This document shows positions 53,738 to 60,308 of a DNA stretch of 64,000 bases, in pieces. Position numbers and translations under genes: made by a program. The DNA comes from JAHEFU01 sp020440645 (GTDB lineage Bacteria; 4484-113; JAFGCY01). Below the pieces are notes generated by a model. It did not search any database and was not told the DNA's origin. It worked only from the letters and a program-made list of their open reading frames with translations. Every line of letters starts with the position of its first letter. The stretch's first letter is position 1. The stretch covers positions 62,001 through 126,000 of the forward strand of contig JAGRNR010000002.1 of the NCBI GenBank assembly GCA_020440645.1. The letters are read 5' to 3'.

Positions 53738-55083
53738 CAGATCATCGGCGGAGCACCGGCCTCCGGGGGAGTCAGGATCGAGGCGTGCGGCATGTACTTG
53801 TGCAGCACTTCCGGCAGCACCACGTTGCCGACCTCATTCTGGTAGGTCTCCAGCACCGCGATCATCAGGCGTGGCAGCGCCAGCCCGCTGGCATTCAGCA
53901 TATGCGGGAACAACGGCTTGCCACCCGGTTCGCTGCGGTAGCGGATGTTTGCACGGCGGGACTGCCAGTCCGTTGTCAGGCTGGCTGAGCTGACCTCTCG
54001 CCAGGCCTGTTCGCCGGGGCACCACACCTCAAGGTCGTATGTCTTCGCGCTGCCGAATGCCATGTCGCCCGAGGGCAGCACGATGCGGCGGTAGGCCAGG
54101 CCGAGCACTTCGAGGATATGCTCCGCGTCAGCTGTGATCTCCTCCAGCTGCTTAAGTCCGTCTTCCGGGTCGCAGATACGCACCAGCTCGACCTTCTCGA
54201 ACTGATGCAGACGTGTCAGGCCCTTGGCATCCTTGCCGTAGCTGCCTGCCTCCACGCGCCAGCAGGGGCTATAGGCCATGAACTTGATCGGGAACCTGGG
54301 CTGCTCAAGGATCTGCTCGCGGTAGTAATTGACAACCGGAACCTCGGCGGTCGGGATCAGGTAGTAGTGTGGCCCGCCCTCACCATCTTCCTCACTAAGC
54401 TTCTTGTCAACGTATACGTGGTACATCTCGCTGCCGAACTTCGGCAGCTGTCCCGTGCCCAGCGGGCTGCGCGGGTGCACCATGAAGGGCACGCGCAGTT
54501 CCGTGTAGCCGTGGCGCAGCACATGGATGTCACTCATCAGCATGATCAGCGCGCGCTGCAGCACGGCGCCGTTGCCATGCATCACCGGGAAACCGCTGCC
54601 CGTGATCCGTGAGCCGGCCTCGAAGTTGGCAAGGTGCAGGTTCTGGCACAGCTCCATATGGTCGCGGGCGGCGAAGGGGAACTCCTTCGGCTCACCGACC
54701 AGCTTGATCTCAACCTGGTTCCCTTCCGGTCCGACAGGGATGGACGGGTCAGGGAAGTTCGGCAGCCCGAGCAGGATCTCCTCCTCCTCGTCGGCCAGCA
54801 TCCCGTGCTGGGCCTCCAGCTGCTCGATGCGCGCGTTGACCGTGCGCGTATAGCTCTTGCGGTCCTCGGCCTCGGCCTTGCGGCCTTCCTTCATCAGCTG
54901 GCCGATCTCCTTACTCGCACTGTTGCGTTCACTGCGCAGCTCATCAAGCTCGGTCTGCTGCCGGCGGCGCTCCACGTCGATCTCGAGGAAGCGGTCGATC
55001 TTGCGCGCGAACTCCTCGCCACGCGTGGCGAGGCTCTGCCGGGCGATCTCCGGACATTCCCTCAGGTACTTTCTGTCATGCAT
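53737..55083 (-). CDS. serS: serine--tRNA ligase
   Basis: 448 residues. An N-terminal coiled-coil arm (about 30-110, ERRRQQTELDELRSERNSAS) binds the long variable arm of tRNA-Ser. The class II catalytic domain has motif 2 in GLTRLHQFEKVEL and motif 3 in the late GLALPRLMIAVLE region, with EVWCPGEQAWREVSSASL between. It charges tRNA-Ser and tRNA-Sec. The start overlaps the lipoyl-domain gene by 8 bases, so it is translated by coupling from a B12/lipoyl leader pair, an unusual neighbourhood. Confidence 0.97.
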   Translation of the reverse strand: MHDRKYLRECPEIARQSLATRGEEFARKIDRFLEIDVERRRQQTELDELRSERNSASKEIGQLMKEGRKAEAEDRKSYTRTVNARIEQLEAQHGMLADEEEEILLGLPNFPDPSIPVGPEGNQVEIKLVGEPKEFPFAARDHMELCQNLHLANFEAGSRITGSGFPVMHGNGAVLQRALIMLMSDIHVLRHGYTELRVPFMVHPRSPLGTGQLPKFGSEMYHVYVDKKLSEEDGEGGPHYYLIPTAEVPVVNYYREQILEQPRFPIKFMAYSPCWRVEAGSYGKDAKGLTRLHQFEKVELVRICDPEDGLKQLEEITADAEHILEVLGLAYRRIVLPSGDMAFGSAKTYDLEVWCPGEQAWREVSSASLTTDWQSRRANIRYRSEPGGKPLFPHMLNASGLALPRLMIAVLETYQNEVGNVVLPEVLHKYMPHASILTPPEAGAPPMI

Positions 55084-55315
55084 CCAGGTAACCTATGACG
55101 TCTCCGGTATGGACCTCGCCATCCGAGACGGTGATTTCAGCCAGTTTGCCCTCAGCCTGGGCCTCGCAGACCACATTCGCCTTGTCCAGCTCGACCTCAA
55201 ACAGGTCCTCATCGAGCGTGACGCTCTCGCCGACAGTCTTCAGCCAGGCGGCGAACCTGATCTTTTCACTCTTCATTCCGCCCATGTCGGGCACACGGAT
55301 CTCGATCCTGCTCAT
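55076..55315 (-). CDS. free-standing lipoyl (or biotinyl) domain protein
   Basis: 79 residues, just one biotinyl/lipoyl barrel. It begins IRVPDMGGMKSEKIRFAAWL, has the hairpin lysine in EVELDKANVVCEAQAEG at about residue 46, and ends DGEVHTGDVIGYLDA. DKA around the lysine is the lipoylation signature; biotin carriers have MKM. Single-domain carriers of this kind normally belong to 2-oxoacid dehydrogenase or glycine-cleavage-type systems as separate subunits, but no E1, E2 or E3 gene is present. It overlaps the B12-domain gene by 4 bases and serS by 8. Confidence 0.85.
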   Translation of the reverse strand: MSRIEIRVPDMGGMKSEKIRFAAWLKTVGESVTLDEDLFEVELDKANVVCEAQAEGKLAEITVSDGEVHTGDVIGYLDA

Positions 55316-55761
55316 CCTTCCTCCATATCACGCTGGCGGGACTCGGCCAGCCCGCGAACCAGCGCAATGATCTCCTCGGTACTGGTACCCGGCCCGAGAA
55401 CCTCATTCACTCCCTGCTCCCGCAGTGACACGGCGTCCGCATCGGGGATGATCCCGCCGGCCAGCACCGGGATGTCATCCAGCTGCTGCTCGCGCATCCC
55501 CTCGAGGATCCGCGGGATCAGCGTCATATGCGCGCCGCTGAGGATGGACAGGCACAATACGTCCGGGTCTTCCTGGCGGCAGGCAGCAATGATCTTCTCC
55601 GGGGTCTGGTGCAGGCCGGTGTAGATCACCTCGATTCCGGCATCCCGCAGCGCACGTGCGATCACGCGCGCCCCACGGTCATGGCCGTCAAGGCCGGGCT
55701 TGGCCACGATCACACGAATGCTTGCGCTGGAAGCCTGCACGGACGGGATTTTATCATTCAT
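55312..55761 (-). CDS. B12-binding subunit/domain of a methylmalonyl-CoA mutase-type enzyme
   Basis: 149 residues. IVAKPGLDGHDRGARVIARA contains the DxHxxG cobalamin-ligand motif, followed by IYTGLHQTPE, LSILSGAH and VLAGGIIPDAD, the complete set for the small C-terminal domain of methylmalonyl-CoA mutase. The substrate-binding large subunit is absent here and must lie elsewhere. The ATG at 55761 is chosen because a GTG start at 55863 would overlap the divergent infC promoter; a weak AATTCT box 6-7 bases before that GTG keeps the longer form possible. It heads the operon with the lipoyl domain, serS, queA and the nucleotidyltransferase. Confidence 0.82.
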   Translation of the reverse strand: MNDKIPSVQASSASIRVIVAKPGLDGHDRGARVIARALRDAGIEVIYTGLHQTPEKIIAACRQEDPDVLCLSILSGAHMTLIPRILEGMREQQLDDIPVLAGGIIPDADAVSLREQGVNEVLGPGTSTEEIIALVRGLAESRQRDMEEG

Positions 55762-55816
55762 CCGCGCAGCGCAGTCTGAATGCGGGCTGAGACGGATGTT
55801 AATCCGCGGAAATTCA

Positions 55817-55845
55817 TTGACACGCCTGAGTTGTTCTGATATATT
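55817..55845 (+). promoter_or_regulatory. consensus sigma-70-type promoter of infC operon
   Basis: TTGACA (55817-55822), a 17-base spacer and TATATT (55840-55845). With infC starting at 55881 this message has a leader of about 30 bases, unlike the leaderless genes. Confidence 0.85.
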
Positions 55846-55880
55846 CTTAGGCTCGATAATCACACCGAGGAGAATTCTAC

Positions 55881-56399
55881 ATAGCTGAGCATAGGGTAAA
55901 CCGGCAGATCAGGGCCCGCGAGGTCCTGCTGATTGACCAGAATGGCGAAAAGAGGGGCGTAGTTCCTATCCAGGAAGCCCTGACGGTCGCACAGGAAGCT
56001 GGTCTCGATCTGGTTGAAGTGGCCGGCAATGCGAATCCTCCGGTGTGCAAGGTCCTGGACTACGGGAAGCTTTCCTATCAGTCCAAGAAGAAGAAGCAGG
56101 TCGCTGCGAAGGGGAAGACCGAACTCAAGGAAATCTCCTTCTCGATGAAGATCTCGGACCACGACATCGAGACGAAAATGAAGAAGGCCAGGCAGCTGGT
56201 CGAGAAGGGGCACAAACTGCGCTTCAACCTGATCCTCAGGGGCAGGGAGAGAGCCTATGCAGATACGAAGGGACTGGAGCAGCTGGACAAGCTGACCGCC
56301 AGGATCGCCGATATCTGCGTGGTCGAACAGAAGAGCAAGGGCATGATCGGCAACAGGTTATATGCGATCCTGTCCCCGCTCAAGAAAGTCGCGCAATAG
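55881..56399 (+). CDS. infC: translation initiation factor IF-3 with ATA start codon
   Basis: 172 residues. The N-terminal domain reads AEHRVNRQIRAREVLLIDQN directly after the initiator, as in other IF3 proteins. The lysine-rich linker and the C-terminal domain (ISFSMKISDHDIETKMKKA) are complete. GAGGAG lies 8 bases before ATA at 55881. No ATG, GTG or TTG occurs in frame between the upstream stop TAA (55857) and this codon, and the first ATG (56019) is 46 codons inside the protein. infC often uses AUU, AUC or AUA so that IF3, which rejects such starts, represses itself. rpmI and rplT follow in the canonical order. Confidence 0.93.
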   Translation: MAEHRVNRQIRAREVLLIDQNGEKRGVVPIQEALTVAQEAGLDLVEVAGNANPPVCKVLDYGKLSYQSKKKKQVAAKGKTELKEISFSMKISDHDIETKMKKARQLVEKGHKLRFNLILRGRERAYADTKGLEQLDKLTARIADICVVEQKSKGMIGNRLYAILSPLKKVAQ

Positions 56400-56434
56400 G
56401 TGCAACGCTGTCAGCCTCGATTTGGAGTAATTAG

Positions 56435-56641
56435 ATGCCGAAGATGAAGACGCACAAGGCGACTGCAAAGCGCCTGAAGGTTAGTGGCTCCGGAAAGCTT
56501 ATGCATAAGCAGTCCGGTATTGGCCACATCCTTTCCAAGAAGAGCAAGAAGCGCAAGCGCAAACTGGCCATCCTGAAGCCGGTTGCCGCCTGCGACAGCC
56601 CACGCTTCAAGAAGCTTATCTCCCCGGGAGGTAAGGTCTGA
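56435..56641 (+). CDS. rpmI: 50S ribosomal protein L35
   Basis: 68 residues, the standard bL35: PKMKTHKATAKRLKVSGSGK at the N-terminus, then a very basic middle (KKSKKRKRKL). GGAG stands 7 bases before the ATG. The last base of its TGA stop is the first base of the rplT ATG, so the two are coupled. It is part of the infC-rpmI-rplT operon. Confidence 0.97.
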   Translation: MPKMKTHKATAKRLKVSGSGKLMHKQSGIGHILSKKSKKRKRKLAILKPVAACDSPRFKKLISPGGKV

Positions 56642-56988
56642 TGACAAGAGCAAAGACAGCAGTCGCCAGCCGTCGCCGGCGCAAGCGCATATTGAAGATG
56701 GCAGCAGGCTTCCGCGGTACCCGCAGACGCCTGTACCGTGCCGCCAAGCAGGCCGTCTGGCACGCCCTGCGTTATGCTTACATCCACCGCCGCACTCGCA
56801 AGCGTGAGTTCCGCGCCCTATGGATCGCCCGCATCAACGCCGCCAGCCGTTCCAATGGCATGACCTACAGCCGCCTGATGAGCGGACTGAAGAAGAACAA
56901 CGTGCAGATCAACCGCAAGGTACTTGCCGAGATCGCCGCGCGTGACCCCCAGGTCTTCAGCGAGATCGTGAACGTCGCCAAGGCCTGA
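56641..56988 (+). CDS. rplT: 50S ribosomal protein L20
   Basis: 115 residues, the normal length for bL20. A basic extension (RRRRKRILKMAAGFRGTRRR) threads into 23S rRNA, and the globular part contains RALWIARINAASR and YSRLMSGLKK. GGGAGG lies upstream within rpmI. In many bacteria L20 represses this operon by binding its mRNA; no such structure is obvious here. A strong terminator follows. Confidence 0.97.
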   Translation: MTRAKTAVASRRRRKRILKMAAGFRGTRRRLYRAAKQAVWHALRYAYIHRRTRKREFRALWIARINAASRSNGMTYSRLMSGLKKNNVQINRKVLAEIAARDPQVFSEIVNVAKA

Positions 56989-57008
56989 TTAACTCAGCCA
57001 CACAAGCA

Positions 57009-57038
57009 GGATCCGGGATTTCCCGGATCCTTTTTTTT
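57009..57038 (+). terminator. intrinsic terminator of the infC-rpmI-rplT operon
   Basis: A perfect 10-bp stem GGATCCGGGA / TCCCGGATCC with a TT centre, followed by eight T. Confidence 0.95.
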
Positions 57039-57056
57039 GCGGAATTGCCGCCCGGG

Positions 57057-57062
57057 TAGAAT
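57057..57062 (+). promoter_or_regulatory. -10 box of leaderless trkA
   Basis: TAGAAT, then 6 bases, then ATG. Confidence 0.65.
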
Positions 57063-57068
57063 ACGTCA

Positions 57069-58451
57069 ATGCGAATCGTGATCATCGGCGCCGGTGAAGT
57101 CGGAGCCTATCTGGCCAGGTACCTGGTCACCGAGAACCACGACATCTCGCTGATCGACAACAACGCCGAGCGCGTCCAGCACATCAACGACCACCTCGAC
57201 ATCGAGACCCTGCTCGGCAGCGGTACCAGTGTGGACGACCTGCAGAAGGTGGAAGTGGGTAGCGCTGACCTGCTGCTGGCGATCAGCAACAACGACGAGG
57301 TCAACATGCTGGCCTGCCTGTTCGGCAGGAAGATGGGCGTCAGGAGCGCCGTGGCCCGCATCGACAACCCGGACGTGATCACCGGCCACCCGCTGTTCTA
57401 TCGCGAGCATCTCGGCATCGACATGATCATCAACCCGCCGATGCTCACCGCTTCCGAGGCCACAGCCCTGATCACCCCCGGCGCCGGCAGCGGCATCGCG
57501 GAGTTCGGCTATGGCCGCCTCTACCTCCGTCCATTTGAAGTTGAGTCCGGCAGCCCGTTCACCCGCAAGCCGATCAAGGACCTGCGGATGCCCGGTGCAC
57601 TGGTAGCCGCCCTGATCCGCGACGGTGAAGTGATGATCCCCAGCGGCGAGGACGTCATCCAGGCGCATGACCGGATCTTCGTGATCTGCAAGCGTGAGGC
57701 GATTCCCTATGTGCAGAAGGGTGTCGGCGAGCACAGCGATGCCATCAAGCACATCGTGATCGTCGGCGGCGGCAAGATCGGAGCTGCCATTGCGCACTAC
57801 TTCGATGTGCCACGCTACAGGGTCAAGCTGTTTGAGGACAACCGCAGCCGTGCCTGGGAGCTCACCGAGGAGCTGATGCACGTCAAGGTGATTGATAGTG
57901 ACGGCGGTGACATCGATGTGCTGCGCGAGGAGTACCTCGACGCAACTGACGCATTCGTGGCCTGCACCGGCAGTGACGAAAAGAACATCATGACCGCGCT
58001 GATGGCCAAGGAGAACGGCGTCGAGCGCAACATCGCGATAGTTGACAAGCCGCAGTTCGCGGAGATCGGCCCGAAGCTCGGCCTGACGGCCACCCTGGCC
58101 CCGCGCATCCTCGCGGCTTCTCAGGTGCTGCGATTCACACGCGGCGGCAATGTCAATAGCGTCTCCCTGATCCATGAGGGCCAGGCCGAGGTGATTGAGT
58201 TCGTGGCCGGGCAGCACAGCAAGCTGATCAACACCCCGCTGATGAACCTCAAGCTGCCCCGCGGCATCCTGATCGGAGCGATCATCAATGGCAACCGGGC
58301 CCTGATCCCCGGCGGCCAGGACATGATCAGCCCCGGTGATTCAGTTGTAATGCTGGCGCTGCATGAGCGGATCCCCTACGTTGAGAGCCTGCTGAAGTTC
58401 GAGGACGTGGTCGAGCTGGCCGAGCCACTGGATGCGGAGCCCGCCACGTGA
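57069..58451 (+). CDS. trkA: Trk potassium uptake system, NAD-binding regulatory subunit
   Basis: 460 residues with two tandem RCK units. The first starts MRIVIIGAGEVGAYLARYL, the second near residue 233 with HIVIVGGGKIGAAIAHYF. Each has an RCK-N Rossmann fold followed by an RCK-C lobe (VMIPSGEDVIQAHDRIFVI; ALIPGGQDMISPGDSVVML). TrkA binds NAD(H) or ATP on the cytoplasmic side and gates TrkH. A TAGAAT box lies 6 bases before the ATG. Its end overlaps trkH by 4 bases. Confidence 0.95.
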   Translation: MRIVIIGAGEVGAYLARYLVTENHDISLIDNNAERVQHINDHLDIETLLGSGTSVDDLQKVEVGSADLLLAISNNDEVNMLACLFGRKMGVRSAVARIDNPDVITGHPLFYREHLGIDMIINPPMLTASEATALITPGAGSGIAEFGYGRLYLRPFEVESGSPFTRKPIKDLRMPGALVAALIRDGEVMIPSGEDVIQAHDRIFVICKREAIPYVQKGVGEHSDAIKHIVIVGGGKIGAAIAHYFDVPRYRVKLFEDNRSRAWELTEELMHVKVIDSDGGDIDVLREEYLDATDAFVACTGSDEKNIMTALMAKENGVERNIAIVDKPQFAEIGPKLGLTATLAPRILAASQVLRFTRGGNVNSVSLIHEGQAEVIEFVAGQHSKLINTPLMNLKLPRGILIGAIINGNRALIPGGQDMISPGDSVVMLALHERIPYVESLLKFEDVVELAEPLDAEPAT

Positions 58452-59926
58452 ACTACCGCGGGACGCTGAAGCCGATCGGCATGTTCCTGCTGGTGCTCGT
58501 CGGCAGCCTGCTTGTGCCGTTGCTCTTGAGCCTCAATGAGGACCAGTCCGAGTATCCGACCAGGCTCGCGTTCATCGTCGCGCTCGGCGTGACCACCGCC
58601 ATCGGCGCAGCCCTGCTGCTGCTCGCCCGGATCTGGGCCGCCGGTTCTGACGACAGCGAGCAGCTGCACCGCAAGGAGGGCATGTTCATCGTTGCCGTGG
58701 GCTGGATCGTGGCCGGTATCCTCAGCGCGATCCCCTATGTGGTGGCCGGTGTGTTGCCATCCTGGATCGACGCCGTGTTCGAATCCGTCAGCGGTTTCAC
58801 GACGACAGGCGCATCTGTGATCACCGATATTGAGATCCTGCCGCGCAGCATCCTGCTGTGGCGCAGCATGACGCACCTGCTGGGCGGCATGGGAATCATC
58901 GTGCTGTTCGTTGCCATCCTGCCGGCCCTTGGAGTCGGTGGCAAGTTCCTCTACAAGATCGAGGCCACCGGTCCAAGCGTATCCGGCATCCATCCGAAGG
59001 CAGTGGACACCGCCCGCACCCTATGGCTGCTCTACATGGGCATCACCGTGGTCGAGATCCTCGTGCTCTGGGCTGCCGGCATGACCTTCTTTGATGCTGT
59101 CTGCCACGCCTTCGGCACGATGGCAACCGGTGGCTTCTCCACCAAGAACAACAGCATTGCCGGCTACGGCACACATATCCAGCTCATCCTGACCTTCTTC
59201 ATGTTCGTGGCCGGGGTCAACTTCTCGCTGTACTACCAGGCCTGGCGCAAGCGTTTCATGTTCTGGAAGGACAGCGAATTCCGGCTCTACATGCTGATCA
59301 TCGCAGTGGCATTCGTGGCCTTCTCCACGAACCTGCTGCACCAGCAGGGCTGGGACCTTTCAAACTTCGGCATCGTGCTGCGCGACAGCATCTTCACTAC
59401 GGTCACGATCATCACCACCACCGGCTTCGGCACGGTCGACTTCGAGAAATGGACCCTGCTGGCCCAGGGAGCGATCGTGGCGCTGATGTTCGTCGGTGGC
59501 TGCGCCGGGTCCACCGGCGGCGGCATGAAGGTCGTGCGCGTGCTGATCACGATGCGCTGGGTCTGGAAGCAGATCGAGAAGTCCTTCAGGCCGAAGGCCG
59601 TCCTGCCACTGCGTGTCAGCGGGCAGACCATCGACCGCGAGATCGAGGAAAGCGTGATTGGCTACATGCTGCTGTTCATGCTCTGGATCCTGTCCGGAGT
59701 GCTTTTGATGCTGGCCTGCAACCACGACATGATCACGTCCATCACCGCTTCCATTTCCGCCGCCGCCAATGTCGGCCCGGCACTGGGGATAGTCGGTCCG
59801 ACGGAGAACTGGGCGCTGCTGCATCCAATTGCCAAGGTCTGGATGACGCTGCTCATGCTCGTCGGCCGCCTGGAGGTGCTGGCCATCTCAGTGCTGGTGC
59901 TGCCGGGATTCTGGCGCCGCTACTGA
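58448..59926 (+). CDS. trkH: Trk potassium uptake protein, membrane subunit
   Basis: 492 residues with about ten hydrophobic segments. The first selectivity-filter loop is VSGFTTTGASV, and three further filter-like loops follow: GTMATGGFST, TTTGFGTVD and ISAAANVGPALG. They form the four-fold pseudosymmetric K+ pore. It starts on a GTG that overlaps the trkA stop by 4 bases, so the two subunits are translationally coupled. A small minus-strand gene converges 3 bases after its end. Confidence 0.95.
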   Translation: MNYRGTLKPIGMFLLVLVGSLLVPLLLSLNEDQSEYPTRLAFIVALGVTTAIGAALLLLARIWAAGSDDSEQLHRKEGMFIVAVGWIVAGILSAIPYVVAGVLPSWIDAVFESVSGFTTTGASVITDIEILPRSILLWRSMTHLLGGMGIIVLFVAILPALGVGGKFLYKIEATGPSVSGIHPKAVDTARTLWLLYMGITVVEILVLWAAGMTFFDAVCHAFGTMATGGFSTKNNSIAGYGTHIQLILTFFMFVAGVNFSLYYQAWRKRFMFWKDSEFRLYMLIIAVAFVAFSTNLLHQQGWDLSNFGIVLRDSIFTTVTIITTTGFGTVDFEKWTLLAQGAIVALMFVGGCAGSTGGGMKVVRVLITMRWVWKQIEKSFRPKAVLPLRVSGQTIDREIEESVIGYMLLFMLWILSGVLLMLACNHDMITSITASISAAANVGPALGIVGPTENWALLHPIAKVWMTLLMLVGRLEVLAISVLVLPGFWRRY

Positions 59927-59929
59927 GCT

Positions 59930-60208
59930 TCAGTCCTCCCGGCCGAGCTTCTCGAATTCACGTTGCAGCCGGCTGGCGAGGAATTCCTCTCCGGTGATCG
60001 CCATCCAGGTCTGCAGGGACTCCCGCACCAGGTTGTCATCCGGCATGCCCTTCATCGCCTCCTTGCGCAGCTGCATGAAGACATTGGCCAGCGCGATCCG
60101 GCCGAATTCCGTCAGTCGCCGCTGGCCGCGGGCAAGCTGCTCCATCCTGTCAATGATGCAGATCAGGCTGCTCTGGATACTGTCTTTCGGTACTGCCATG
60201 GTGAACAT
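59930..60208 (-). CDS. small hypothetical helical protein
   Basis: 92 residues, not recognised. It is largely alpha-helical and amphipathic (LICIIDRMEQLARGQRRLTE, then SLQTWMAITGEEFLASRLQR), with no signal peptide. The ATG at 60208 is preferred because a TATTCT -10-like box lies about 30 bases upstream and would fall inside a longer form starting at 60250; an ATG at 60199 is also possible. It is transcribed alone, between convergent trkH and the UnbV protein gene upstream. Confidence 0.55.
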   Translation of the reverse strand: MFTMAVPKDSIQSSLICIIDRMEQLARGQRRLTEFGRIALANVFMQLRKEAMKGMPDDNLVRESLQTWMAITGEEFLASRLQREFEKLGRED

Positions 60209-60308
60209 ACTGCATTTCCAGTTGGCTTCATTCACACAGAGAATACCCATACTTTATTGAGCTTGCCGATAACGTTGATTAACTGGCCATTAACTGCGGG
60301 TTAAGCGC

